Shown piece by piece: positions 34,223 through 42,937 of a stretch of 64,000 bases of DNA. The stretch comes from Pseudomonas fluorescens (lineage in GTDB: Bacteria; Pseudomonadota; Gammaproteobacteria; Pseudomonadales; Pseudomonadaceae): assembly GCF_902497855.1 (NCBI RefSeq), contig NZ_CABVHU010000001.1, positions 186,001 to 250,000 on the forward strand. Reading direction: 5' to 3'. The notes below the pieces were generated by a model that did no database searches, was not told the DNA's origin, and saw nothing but the letters and a program-made list of their open reading frames with translations. A program made the position numbers and the translations under genes. The first letter of the stretch is position 1, and each line of letters begins with the position of its first letter.

Positions 34223-35407
34223 TCAGCGGGTCAGATAGCGGTAGGCCGCCGTTTCGAAACCCAGATAGCCAGAGACCGAGATGGGGTCGGCGAACGGCAG
34301 TATCTGGGTGGCCCAAAAACCACCGATGCCGTTCTTGCGATCGATCCAATAGAACAGATTGGCCAGGCCAGCCCAGGCCAGAGAGCCCGCCGGGCGACCG
34401 GTGTGCGCATCCTCGTCATTGATCATGAAACTCAGCCCCCAGGACTTGGGCATGCCCGGGAAGAATTCCGCGGTGTTGGTGAGGCTCGGGATAACGCCGG
34501 GCAGGGCTTTGATCTTCAGGTTGTCGAGGCCGTTTTTTTCCGCCAGGCGAATCGTCTCCGGCCGCAGGATCCGCCCATGATCGCCTTGTCCATCGTTCAG
34601 CCAGGCACGGATAAACCGACAATAATCCTGCACGGTTGAATACAGGCCATGGCCTCCCATATGCACTTCGGGATCCTGCGGCAGGATGAAATCCTCGAGT
34701 ACGCTCAGCGATCCATCCACTTCACGCTGGTGCAGGCAAGCTCGCCGCTGGAGCATCGACGGGGTCATGGTAAAGGCGGTATCGGTCATGCCCAGCGGCT
34801 CGAAGATACGCTGCTGCATGACTTCGCCCAGGCGCTGTCCGGTAATGGCCTCCACCACCAGGCCGGCCCAATCCAGGTTGGAGCCGTATTCCCACTGTTC
34901 TCCGGGCTCGAACAGCAAGGGTGTTTGCAGCGCCGCCAAAGACCCGCTGATGATGCCGGGCAGTCCCTGTTCCCGGGCAAGTCGGTTGTAGTGTTCGTTG
35001 AAGAACTCATAACCAAAGCCTGCGGTATGAAGCAGCAGCATGCGGGTGGTGATGGGGTTTTTCGGCGGGCGCAGGCGCGGGCTGCCGTCGCTGTCGAAGC
35101 CCTCGAGTACCTGCTGTTCGCCGATCATCGGCAGGTAGTCCCTGGCGGGTGCATCGAGATCCAGTCGACCTTCCTCGACCAACTGCAGCACCGCCGTGGC
35201 GGTGATCGCTTTCGTCGCGGAAAACAGGGCGAAGACGCTGTCGGTGGTCATTTCCCCGGCTTGACCGAGTGTGCGTTGGCCCGAAGCGCCTTCATAGACC
35301 AGGCCGTCACGCCCGGTGATGGCGGCGACCACGCCAGGCACGCGCAGCGGTCCGCCGGTGACGGTATCGAACAAGTGGTTGAGTGATGAAGTAAGACCTG
35401 TATTCAT
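34223..35407 (-). CDS. Serine hydrolase, beta-lactamase/EstB family
   Basis: A 394-aa protein with the class C-like motifs: SxxK as 'SATKAI' (about residues 63-66), the Tyr-x-Asn-type element 'EYGSNLDW', and the later 'GPGxx'-like region near 'WAGLANLFYW'. EstB/LpqH-type members act as esterases on short-chain esters or on peptidoglycan-related substrates. No signal peptide is evident (MNTGLTSSLNHLFDT), so it should be cytoplasmic. It lies 107 bp upstream of the SphA-like gene on the same strand. From 35408 to 35622 no gene is seen. Confidence 0.82.
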   Translation of the reverse strand: MNTGLTSSLNHLFDTVTGGPLRVPGVVAAITGRDGLVYEGASGQRTLGQAGEMTTDSVFALFSATKAITATAVLQLVEEGRLDLDAPARDYLPMIGEQQVLEGFDSDGSPRLRPPKNPITTRMLLLHTAGFGYEFFNEHYNRLAREQGLPGIISGSLAALQTPLLFEPGEQWEYGSNLDWAGLVVEAITGQRLGEVMQQRIFEPLGMTDTAFTMTPSMLQRRACLHQREVDGSLSVLEDFILPQDPEVHMGGHGLYSTVQDYCRFIRAWLNDGQGDHGRILRPETIRLAEKNGLDNLKIKALPGVIPSLTNTAEFFPGMPKSWGLSFMINDEDAHTGRPAGSLAWAGLANLFYWIDRKNGIGGFWATQILPFADPISVSGYLGFETAAYRYLTR

Positions 35408-35622
35408 TGTTCTTATTCTCCCTACACCCCTCCATGGACCGGCTGGCGCTCATGGCGAGGTGTGCAGTGGTAGGACTGTCTGGCCCGACGTGAAGCGCTG
35501 AACGTCGGGGCCAGTGGAGAGTAAGAACATGCAATCAGGGCGTCTGTCGGTTGCCGGCAGAGGGTGTCGGAATCAGGCAGTTAATGTATATGCCGGGCAG
35601 GTGAGGCGACGCAAAAAACGGT

Positions 35623-36969
35623 TCAGGCAAAGATCCCCAGCAATATCGTCGCCAGAATTACCGTCGAAGCACCACCGATGCGCGTGGAGATCTGCGCGAA
35701 CGGCATCAGCGACATGCGGTTGGACGCCGACAGGATCGCCACGTCCCCGGTGCCGCCCAGGCCGCTGTGGCAGCAGGTCACGATGGCCGATTCGATGGGG
35801 TACATTTTCATCAGGTTGCCGATGAAGAAGCCGGCAATCGTCAGCGATACCACGACGGACACGCAGACCAGCACATAGCCGAGCGAAAACACTTTCACCA
35901 CGCTATCGAGCGGTACATAGAGCATGCCCAGGCCGATCATGACCGGCCAGATAAAGGCCGCGGAAACCAGCTTGTAGAAGGTGTTGGCGCCTTTCTCCAG
36001 TTTTTCCGGCAGGACGCGCATGTACTTGAACAGCACGGCGGCCAGAATCATCATCACCGGGCCTGGAATGCCCACCACTTTCTCCAGCAGACCGCCGAGG
36101 ATGAAGAAGGCGCAGATGACCAGCACCCCGGCGCCCATGATCCGGAAGTCGACCACCGAGCCGGTGTCTTCCTTGACCTGGAATTTATCGTTCTCGGCCT
36201 TGACCCGGATCAGCGAACCTTCGCCATTGAGGTGCGGGCGCTTGAGCGCCAGGCGGGCCAGGTAACCGGCGCAGATGATCGCGGCGATGTTGCCGACCAC
36301 GGCAGCCGGCGCCAATTGCGCGACATAGATATCCGGCGTCCCGCCGAGAATGGCCGAGTAGGCCAGCGACAGCGGCAGGATCCCTTCGCCAATGCCGCCG
36401 CCAATGATCGGCACAATGATGAAAAAGAAGGTGTGGTAGAAGCTGTAGCCCACCAGTTTTCCCACGATCAGCCCGCTGCCCACGGCGGCCAGGGTGCCGA
36501 CGAGCAAGGGGATGAACATCCGGATCATGCCCTGGACCAGAATGAAGCGGCTCATCCCGAGAATGCTGCCCACCACCAGGCTCGCAATCACAAAGTATAA
36601 AAAGTTCGCCTCCTTCATCAGCATCTTGGTCGCGTCGATCGTGGCGGGGCCGAAGAAGCCAAGGAACACCAGCACCGAAGGCAGCATCAGGCACAGGATG
36701 GCGCCACCGCCGATTTCCTTGAGGATGGGCAGACGTTGACCCATCTGGCCGAAAAACACACCCATGGTCATGATCACGGCGAGGCCGCCGATCATGTTTT
36801 TCGGCAGGAAACCGAGGTGGGCCGAGAGGAAAACAATCAGGGCGATGCCGAGAAAAACCGGCAAGGGGATCACGCCGATTTCGTAGGCGCACAGGCTGCG
36901 CAAGCGCTGACGAAACCCGCCATCACGGGCTTCATCGAGGTTCAGGGGCTGCTCATAAGACTTGTTCAT
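35623..36969 (-). CDS. 2-hydroxycarboxylate transporter (2HCT family, CitS/MaeN-like)
   Basis: A 448-aa membrane protein. The two re-entrant-loop signatures of the family are visible: 'IIGGGIGEGILPLSL' in the first half and 'HSGLGGTGDVAIL' in the second. The family carries citrate, malate or citramalate with Na+ or H+. I chose ATG 36969, where GAGGA lies 9 nt upstream; the alternative at 36978 overlaps that SD. It is divergent from the LysR gene at 37103 with a 133-bp shared control region, and it lies next to a leuCD-like pair. This suggests uptake of a C4-C6 hydroxy-acid that those enzymes use. Confidence 0.92.
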   Translation of the reverse strand: MNKSYEQPLNLDEARDGGFRQRLRSLCAYEIGVIPLPVFLGIALIVFLSAHLGFLPKNMIGGLAVIMTMGVFFGQMGQRLPILKEIGGGAILCLMLPSVLVFLGFFGPATIDATKMLMKEANFLYFVIASLVVGSILGMSRFILVQGMIRMFIPLLVGTLAAVGSGLIVGKLVGYSFYHTFFFIIVPIIGGGIGEGILPLSLAYSAILGGTPDIYVAQLAPAAVVGNIAAIICAGYLARLALKRPHLNGEGSLIRVKAENDKFQVKEDTGSVVDFRIMGAGVLVICAFFILGGLLEKVVGIPGPVMMILAAVLFKYMRVLPEKLEKGANTFYKLVSAAFIWPVMIGLGMLYVPLDSVVKVFSLGYVLVCVSVVVSLTIAGFFIGNLMKMYPIESAIVTCCHSGLGGTGDVAILSASNRMSLMPFAQISTRIGGASTVILATILLGIFA

Positions 36970-37102
36970 GGGGCTCATTCCTCATGGTTGTTTTTATCGA
37001 GGATTCAAGGAAACGTACGGCTGACGCGTCACGGATCACCCGTCGGTAGAACAGATGCTATCCTTCGCAAATCATGAGATAAACCGCAGAAGTATGAGGC
37101 GT

Positions 37103-38020
37103 ATGAACACGAATCGTGATCAATTTCCCTTACCCGAAGACCTGAAGGTGTTCCTGACGGTGGTCCGGAAAAACGGCTTCGCCAGCGCTGCGGAAGAGCT
37201 GGGTTATTCGCCGGCCTACATCAGTAAACGCATCTCGGTGCTGGAAACCACACTCTCGACGCGCTTGCTGCACCGCACCACCCGGCGCATCGCGTTGACC
37301 GACGATGGTGAACGGGTACGGGTGTGGGCCGAGAAATTGCTGGGCGATCTTGACGATTTCCTTGGCGAAATCGCCGAGGCGCGGCACCAGCCGAGCGGCT
37401 CGCTGCACATCTGCAGCAGCTTCGGTTTCGGCCGTAACCATGTCGCGCCGGCCATCTGCAAGCTGTCGCAGACCTACCCGAAACTGGAAATGCGTCTGGA
37501 CGTGTTTGATCGCGTGGTCGATATCGTCAGCGAAGGATTCGACCTGGAAATCCGCGTCGGCGATGATCTGCCGGGCCAGCACCTGGGCCGCAAGCTGGTG
37601 AGTAATCGGCGAGTGCTCTGTGCCACGCCCGACTACCTGGAACGGCGCGGCGTGCCGCAGTCGCTGGATGATTTGAAAGACCATGATTGCCTGGTGCTCA
37701 AGGAGCGCAATAACGCCTTCGGGGTCTGGGAGCTGACGAAAGACGGGCAGCAGGAATCGGTGCGAGTCAGCGGGCCCTTGTCCTCCAACAATGGCGAAAT
37801 CGTGCTGGAGTGGGCGTTGAGCGGCGGCGGGGTGTTATTGCGCTCGATGTGGGACGTCAAACCGATGCTGGAGCAGGGGCGCCTGGTGCAAGTGCTGCAC
37901 GAATACACCCAGAGCGCCAACGTCTGGGCGGTGTACCCGACCCGGCTCAGTCAGTCTGCCAAATTGCGGGTGTGTGTTGAGTTCCTGGAGGAGTACTTTC
38001 GGGAGCTGTCGGTTGAGTGA
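37103..38020 (+). CDS. LysR-family transcriptional regulator
   Basis: A ~305-aa LysR protein. The N-terminal HTH ('DLKVFLTVVRKNGFASAAEE', 'GYSPAYISKRISVLE') is followed by a substrate-binding domain ('LRLDVFDRVVDIV'-like region, 'DLEIRVGDDLPGQ'). The start is uncertain among ATGs at 37055, 37094 and 37103, and I prefer 37103. It is divergently transcribed from the 2HCT transporter, so it is its likely activator with the co-inducer being the transported hydroxy-acid. Downstream 38021-38173 holds only a REP pair. Confidence 0.88.
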   Translation: MNTNRDQFPLPEDLKVFLTVVRKNGFASAAEELGYSPAYISKRISVLETTLSTRLLHRTTRRIALTDDGERVRVWAEKLLGDLDDFLGEIAEARHQPSGSLHICSSFGFGRNHVAPAICKLSQTYPKLEMRLDVFDRVVDIVSEGFDLEIRVGDDLPGQHLGRKLVSNRRVLCATPDYLERRGVPQSLDDLKDHDCLVLKERNNAFGVWELTKDGQQESVRVSGPLSSNNGEIVLEWALSGGGVLLRSMWDVKPMLEQGRLVQVLHEYTQSANVWAVYPTRLSQSAKLRVCVEFLEEYFRELSVE

Positions 38021-38070
38021 GGCCCTGGCGATGCAGAACTTGCCCCGGGATTGGTGTACGCACCGATGAC

Positions 38071-38172
38071 CTGTAGGCGCCGGCTTGCCTGCGATGAACC
38101 GGAGAGCGCCGCGGAGTGTCAGGTTTCCAGCGCTATCGTTGACGACCATCGCGAGCAAGCTTGCTCCTGCAA
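38071..38172. repeat. REP pair between the LysR and leuD genes
   Basis: CTGTAGGCGCCGGCTTGCCTGCG (38071) and TCGCGAGCAAGCTTGCTCCTGC (38149) are inverted REP arms in the convergent 38021-38173 gap. Confidence 0.75.
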
Positions 38173-38173
38173 G

Positions 38174-38782
38174 TCAGCGCAACCAGGGATTTTCAGTCAG
38201 GTGCCGGGATTCGAACTCGCGGATCTGCCCGGCACGCTGCAGCGTGGTGCCGATGGCGTCCAGGCCGAGCAGCAGCGATTGCTTGCGCAGTTCATCGATC
38301 TCGAACGGGATCACCGAGCCGTCGGCCAAGCGGATGTTTTGCTCGGGCAGATTCACGCTGATCGTTGCTGACTGAGTATCACTGATAACGCTTGCGATTT
38401 GGTGCAGTTGATCGTCGGACAGCTGAATCGCCAACACCCCGTTACGCTGGCAATTGTCATAGAAGATCCCGGCAAAGCGGGTACCGATCAGCGCCCTGAT
38501 CCCCACTTGCTTCAAGCCCCAGACCGCATGCTCGCGACTCGAACCGCAGCCAAAGTTGGGCCCGACCACCAGGAACGCGGCGTCGCTCCAGGCCGCTTGA
38601 TTGAGGATGAACTCAGGGTTGGGCGCGCCGGATTCAAGGAACCGCACAGCAAAGAACAGACCCCGGTCCAGCCCCTGGCGGTCGATCCCCTTGAGAAATT
38701 GTTTAGGCATGATGACGTCGGTGTCGATGTTGGACGCCAGAAGCGGCGCTGCACTGCCGGTGACCGTGGTGAAAGGTTGCAT
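38174..38782 (-). CDS. leuD: LeuD-type small subunit of an isopropylmalate-dehydratase-like hydro-lyase
   Basis: A 202-aa swivel-domain subunit. The conserved 'NIDTDVIMPKQFLKGIDRQG' and 'VVGPNFGCGSSREHAVWGL' motifs and the 'IGTRFAGIFYDNCQRNGVLA' loop are intact. It pairs with the LeuC-type subunit 3 bp upstream to form a [4Fe-4S] hydro-lyase. Because no leuB follows and the neighbours are a hydroxycarboxylate carrier and a LysR, this pair is more likely a secondary, degradative copy (for example acting on maleate, citraconate or citramalate) than the leucine-biosynthetic one. That is an inference. Confidence 0.85.
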   Translation of the reverse strand: MQPFTTVTGSAAPLLASNIDTDVIMPKQFLKGIDRQGLDRGLFFAVRFLESGAPNPEFILNQAAWSDAAFLVVGPNFGCGSSREHAVWGLKQVGIRALIGTRFAGIFYDNCQRNGVLAIQLSDDQLHQIASVISDTQSATISVNLPEQNIRLADGSVIPFEIDELRKQSLLLGLDAIGTTLQRAGQIREFESRHLTENPWLR

Positions 38783-38785
38783 GCT

Positions 38786-40207
38786 TCAAGCCTCCAGGGC
38801 GAAAGATCGAACGTCAGTCAGGTGACCGGTAATCGCCGCCGCGGCGACCATTGCCGGGCTCATCAGGTGGGTGCGCGCACCGGCGCCCTGACGGCCTTCA
38901 AAGTTGCGATTGGTACTCGACGCACAGCGATCGCCCGGGGCGAGCACGTCGTCATTCATGGCCAGGCACATCGAGCAGCCCGATTGCCGCCACTCGAAAC
39001 CGGCATCGAGGAAAATCTGCGCCAGCCCCTCGTCTTCGGCCTGGTCACGCACCAGGGTCGAGCCGGGCACGATCATCGCCCGCACATGGGCCGCCACGCG
39101 CTTGCCGCGAACCACCCGCGCCACGTCACGCAGGTCTTCGATCCGGGCATTGGTGCAAGAGCCGATGAATGCATGGCTGATCACCACGTCGCTGAGCGGC
39201 ATGCCGGGCTCCAGGCCCATGTAGTGCAGGGCGCGCTGCATGCCCTGGCGCAGAATGAGGTCGGGTTCGTTGGCCGGATCCGGCACATGCCCGCCCACCG
39301 GCGCCGCCTGATCGGGGCTGGTGCCCCAGGTCACCATCGGTTCCAGGGCCGCGATATCGAGGGAGACTTCGCGATCGAAAAGGGCGCCTGCGTCACTGTG
39401 CAACCCGCGCCATTTGCCGACAGCCTGTTCCCACATTTCACCTTGGGGAGCGCGGGGTTTCGATTGCAGGTAGGCAAATACCTTCTCGTCCGGCGCCATG
39501 AACGCGCCCCGGGCGCCGGCCTCCACGGCCATGTTGCAGATGGTCATCCTGGCCTCGACGCTGAGGGCATCGATCGTCGGCCCGGCGAATTCAATCGCAT
39601 AACCCGTGGCGCCCGACGCGCCGATCTTTTCGATCAGCGCCATGATGATGTCCTTGGAGGTCACGCCGTTGCCGAGCACGCCGTTCACCGTGACGCGCAG
39701 GGTTTTCAGGCGCTTGTAGACCAGGGTTTGCGACGCCAGCAAGTGTTCGATTTCAGAGGTGCCGATACCGAAACCGAACGCGCCCAACGCCCCGTAAGTC
39801 GTGGTGTGACTGTCGCCCGCGGCAACCACCATGCCCGGCAGGATAAAGCCTTGCTCCGGGGCCACGACGTGTTCGATGCCCTGGCGTTTGTCGAGCACAT
39901 CGAACAGCTCGATGCCAAAGTCACGGCAGTTCTCTTCGAAGTACGAGACCTGCCGCGCACCCCCGGCGTCTGGCATCGTGGCGATGCGCGTCGGGGAGGT
40001 CGGGTTCACATGGTCGACCACCGCGAGCGTGGCAGCGGGGCGCCAGACCTTGCGTCCGGCTTCGCGCAGGCCGCTGAACGCTTGCGGGCTGGTGTATTCG
40101 TTGGCGACCTGGCGATCGATGTACAGCAGCACATGGCCCTGGTCGTCGAGGGAACAAACGGTGTGGCTATCGATGTGCTTCTGATAGAGCGTTCTGGGGC
40201 TGTTCAT
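38786..40207 (-). CDS. leuC: LeuC-type large subunit of an isopropylmalate-dehydratase-like hydro-lyase
   Basis: A 473-aa aconitase-superfamily subunit. The [4Fe-4S] ligands are visible as one Cys in 'FIGSCTNARIEDL' and two in 'SGCSMCLAMNDD'. Substrate-side segments 'GDSHTTTYGALGAFGFGIGT' and 'DHVNPTSPTRIATM' are present. The protein begins with 'PRTLYQKHIDSHTV' and is of normal length. It probably acts with the LeuD-type protein 3 bp downstream as a cytosolic hydratase. Lack of leuB and linkage to a 2HCT transporter argue for a catabolic role; a biosynthetic role cannot be excluded. From 40208 to 40408 only a REP hairpin is seen. Confidence 0.88.
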   Translation of the reverse strand: MNSPRTLYQKHIDSHTVCSLDDQGHVLLYIDRQVANEYTSPQAFSGLREAGRKVWRPAATLAVVDHVNPTSPTRIATMPDAGGARQVSYFEENCRDFGIELFDVLDKRQGIEHVVAPEQGFILPGMVVAAGDSHTTTYGALGAFGFGIGTSEIEHLLASQTLVYKRLKTLRVTVNGVLGNGVTSKDIIMALIEKIGASGATGYAIEFAGPTIDALSVEARMTICNMAVEAGARGAFMAPDEKVFAYLQSKPRAPQGEMWEQAVGKWRGLHSDAGALFDREVSLDIAALEPMVTWGTSPDQAAPVGGHVPDPANEPDLILRQGMQRALHYMGLEPGMPLSDVVISHAFIGSCTNARIEDLRDVARVVRGKRVAAHVRAMIVPGSTLVRDQAEDEGLAQIFLDAGFEWRQSGCSMCLAMNDDVLAPGDRCASSTNRNFEGRQGAGARTHLMSPAMVAAAAITGHLTDVRSFALEA

Positions 40208-40363
40208 TGGATGGGCTCATTATTCGTGTGGTGCGGATCACGGGATGCGACTTGACGACAGCATATTCATCGCGGAATCTGCATCAAGAGCGGTTAAGTG
40301 AAGGCGTTGAGCACGAATTGTGAATAATGAGCGGCACGCAGGAGGGAGGAGGCGAGCGGAAAC

Positions 40364-40393
40364 TGTGGCAAGGGAGCTTGCTCCCTCGCCACA
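40364..40393. repeat. REP hairpin
   Basis: TGTGGCAAGGGAGCTTGCTCCCTCGCCACA is a nearly perfect palindrome of the common Pseudomonas REP type. Confidence 0.85.
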
Positions 40394-40408
40394 GGGATAT
40401 GCACCCAA

Positions 40409-41164
40409 TCAGGCATGTGCGGTGTTCTTGAGCCAGCTTTCAAACCGCGTCGCCCCGAGGACCGGATCAGCTCCCGGTATCAGTGACTGGTCGTTGACCG
40501 GCGCACCGAAATACGGAACGGTATCGTCCGAAACCGCCTGGCGCGGATCCTTGATGTGTTGCAGGTACTCACTGACGAATTCCACCAGCGGTCGGCGCTC
40601 CGGACCGGCCACTTCCACGGTCTGGTTGCTCGGCATTTTCAAGGCGATATCGGTCAGTGCGGCCGCCACGTCGATCGAGGCAACCGGTTGCAGCGCGGCA
40701 CAGGTCAGGTGGATGGTGTCGCCGTCCTCGCGACCCGAGAAGGCAATGGCGCTGATGAACTCGAAGAACTGCGTGGCCCGCAGGATGGTGTAGGGAATGC
40801 CCGAGGCCTTGATCAGTTTTTCCTGGGCCATCTTTGCCCGGAAGTAGCCGCTGTCGAGCATCCGTTCGGTGCCGACAACGCCCAGCGCAACATGGTGTTT
40901 GACACCGTTGACTTTCTCCGCCGCCAACAGATTGTTCCCGGCCGTTTCGAAAAAGTGCAAGGCCGCGTGGTCTTCGAAGGAGGGCGAATTGGCCACGTCG
41001 ACCACCACGTCGGCATTGTTCAGCGCATCGAGCAGTCCTGCACCACTGATGACGTTGACGCCGGTACTGGGTGACGCCGCCAGGGGTTCGTGCCCCAGTG
41101 CCTGCAGGTTTTTGCACAGTTGGCTGCCGATCAGGCCGGTGCCGCCGATGACGACGATTTTCAT
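40409..41164 (-). CDS. NAD(P)-binding SDR-type (atypical) oxidoreductase
   Basis: A 251-aa protein with a Rossmann start 'MKIVVIGGTGLIGSQLCKNL' (GxxGxxG). The later 'DVVVDVANSPSFED' and 'GIPYTILRATQFFEFISAIA' segments place it among the NmrA-like/atypical SDRs that bind NAD(P)H without the classical YxxxK active site. Some relatives are quinone reductases or redox sensors. ATG 41164 is chosen because the residues before it (from 41236) do not resemble the family. No operon partner is evident; the YceI gene at 41369 reads the other way. Confidence 0.82.
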   Translation of the reverse strand: MKIVVIGGTGLIGSQLCKNLQALGHEPLAASPSTGVNVISGAGLLDALNNADVVVDVANSPSFEDHAALHFFETAGNNLLAAEKVNGVKHHVALGVVGTERMLDSGYFRAKMAQEKLIKASGIPYTILRATQFFEFISAIAFSGREDGDTIHLTCAALQPVASIDVAAALTDIALKMPSNQTVEVAGPERRPLVEFVSEYLQHIKDPRQAVSDDTVPYFGAPVNDQSLIPGADPVLGATRFESWLKNTAHA

Positions 41165-41368
41165 GGTCGGTTGTCCGTTGCGGTGAGTGCAGCATTCATT
41201 AAACACCCGCTCAACGGGAACGTCGGGTGCACCCATGCGTGGACCGACAGGTGGTCGGAAGTCCGCGCGCCAAGTGGAATAAACCGCGTTTCTTTGCTTT
41301 AGTCCACCTGTGGCTGGCCGGTGCGCCCAGCACCCCGACGCAGCAGGAAGCCCTGACGGAAGAATCCC

Positions 41369-41938
41369 ATGAGCCCTCGATTTTCACCTTCCGCCGCCTG
41401 GGTTGCCGCACTCGCATTCGCCGCCTTGCCCTGCGTCGAGGCGGCCGAATACACCCAGGTCAATACGACTGCCAGCACCATTTCCTTCACCTATAAACAG
41501 TTCACCTCACGGGCCTACGGCACCTTTGGCAAGTTCGAAGCCACCCTTGATTTCGACACCGGCAATCCCACCGCCGCGCGTGCTGTACTGCGCATCGACC
41601 TCGACAGCATCGACGCCGGCAGCAGCGATGCCAACGAAGAACTGCAGAAACCCGCATGGTTCGACACGGCGAGTTACCCAGTGGCGACATTTGAGTCGAG
41701 TGGCGTGAAAGCGCTGGGCAACGATCGCTACCTGATCACCGGCAATCTCACGCTCAGGGGGATGACGCGCGTGGTGGAGGTGCCGGTGCAACTCAAGGCC
41801 GACAACGCCATCGGCATCTTCGATGGCCAGCTGACGGTCAAGCGCAGCGACTTCAACATCGGCGAAGGCGAATGGGCCGATGGCGTGGTGTCCAACGATA
41901 TCAACATCAGGTTTCGCATGGTTGCGCCACAGCAGTAA
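41369..41938 (+). CDS. YceI-family periplasmic lipid-binding protein
   Basis: A 189-aa protein. A signal peptide (~1-25, 'WVAALAFAALPCVEAAEY') precedes a lipocalin-like YceI barrel with 'ISFTYKQFTSRAYGTFGKFE', 'LRIDLDSIDAGSSDANEEL' and 'GNLTLRGMTRVVEVPVQL', and a C-terminal 'DINIRFRMVAPQQ'. YceI proteins bind polyisoprenoids or amphiphilic molecules in the periplasm, and several are stress-inducible. The RBS GGAAG lies just before ATG 41369. Divergent to the SDR gene. Confidence 0.88.
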   Translation: MSPRFSPSAAWVAALAFAALPCVEAAEYTQVNTTASTISFTYKQFTSRAYGTFGKFEATLDFDTGNPTAARAVLRIDLDSIDAGSSDANEELQKPAWFDTASYPVATFESSGVKALGNDRYLITGNLTLRGMTRVVEVPVQLKADNAIGIFDGQLTVKRSDFNIGEGEWADGVVSNDINIRFRMVAPQQ

Positions 41939-41989
41939 CGTCAGCGCGTCCATGGCGCCCATGGCTTGGCGTTGTGGATTTCGATCGCC

Positions 41990-42595
41990 CTAGACAAAGA
42001 CTTCCTGATGGTCTGATTTGCGTTTTCTGAGTGCGGCCAGCATATCCCTTTCGGTCATCCCGTTGGCCCAGGAAGGGCGCAGTTGATAGTGGGGCTCGTC
42101 CTTGAAGCTTTTCCAGTTTCCGCCCCACTCCAGACCCAGGTCCATCGCCAATACCCCGACGGCTTTGTACTTGGGCGAGTTGCCAAGGTACTTGCCACTT
42201 TCAAAGATACCGATATCGAACGCGATGCCGAAGTTATGGTTGGACTGGCCACCTTTGGCATTGGTGACCGGCGGACCATTGTCAGGGCGACCTTTGGCGT
42301 AAAGCGCGTCTTGCTCCTCGTAAGTTCTCAGGCCACTGATGATCTTGATATTGATGCCGTTAAGTTTGGCTTTCTGTATGAGTGCAATGGCATAGGGGCG
42401 CACTGGCGGCAGCAAGCTGTCGATGTTTTTTTTACTTTTGGGGTCCAGGTCAGAGGTGGAGTCATCTGCCAGCGTTACGGCTTGATCGGGAACCAGGCGT
42501 TGGGCAATGGCGATCCAGGTTTGTGGCCCGGGTTTACCGTCGACGTCTACGCCGACAGCGGCTTGAACGGCACAGATCAGCTGTTGGATATCCAT
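41990..42595 (-). CDS. M15-type peptidoglycan peptidase with N-terminal cell-wall-binding domain
   Basis: A 201-aa protein. Residues ~1-35 form a peptidoglycan-binding-like domain ('VGVDVDGKPGPQTWIAIAQR'). The C-terminal domain has the VanY/endolysin zinc pattern 'QSNHNFGIAFDIG' (SxHxxGxAxD) and 'DEPHYQL' with the second His. The enzyme is expected to cleave L-Ala-D-Glu or D-Ala-D-Ala bonds in peptidoglycan. There is no signal peptide, which is normal for phage-like endolysins and for T6SS cargo; neither route can be shown. RBS AGGA lies before the ATG at 42595. No holin or immunity gene is adjacent. Confidence 0.82.
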   Translation of the reverse strand: MDIQQLICAVQAAVGVDVDGKPGPQTWIAIAQRLVPDQAVTLADDSTSDLDPKSKKNIDSLLPPVRPYAIALIQKAKLNGINIKIISGLRTYEEQDALYAKGRPDNGPPVTNAKGGQSNHNFGIAFDIGIFESGKYLGNSPKYKAVGVLAMDLGLEWGGNWKSFKDEPHYQLRPSWANGMTERDMLAALRKRKSDHQEVFV

Positions 42596-42829
42596 TGCTC
42601 TGTTCCTGCACGCTTGATGTTAATTGAATGTTACAGGGGTTGTTAATCCGGGTTTACAGTTCCGCAATCGGTTTTTTTATGGGTGATTAGTTAAACGGTA
42701 GATGCTGTGGAGTGATTGATCAACTTGTCTGGATTGATATAAGTTGTATCAAATTTATTACACATCTGTAACGCCGGCTTATCAGTTTGCATTGAGATCA
42801 GCGTTTGTCATTGATGTTTGTTGCTGATA

Positions 42830-42867
42830 GCAAACGGCTCATCTAAGTTGTCATGGGAGCCGTTTGC
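42830..42867. promoter_or_regulatory. 11-bp perfect inverted repeat upstream of the hydrolase gene
   Basis: GCAAACGGCTC (42830-42840) and GAGCCGTTTGC (42857-42867) flank a 16-nt loop in the AT-rich 42596-42937 gap. It could be an operator or a leader hairpin of the gene starting at 42938. The rest of the gap shows no gene. Confidence 0.5.
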
Positions 42868-42937
42868 AAGTGCATCACATTGATAGACGGCACATTCACT
42901 TTCTATGCCCGGCAGGCTGTCGGAAAGGAAGGTCGCG

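Noticed and set aside
38399..40255. 618-codon plus-strand frame across leuC and leuD
   Set aside because: Spans two real minus-strand genes and their junction; His/Arg/Gln-rich antisense composition.
42596..42937. Possible gene in the AT-rich gap before the hydrolase
   Set aside because: No open frame with a start and RBS; the base composition and inverted repeat suit a regulatory region.
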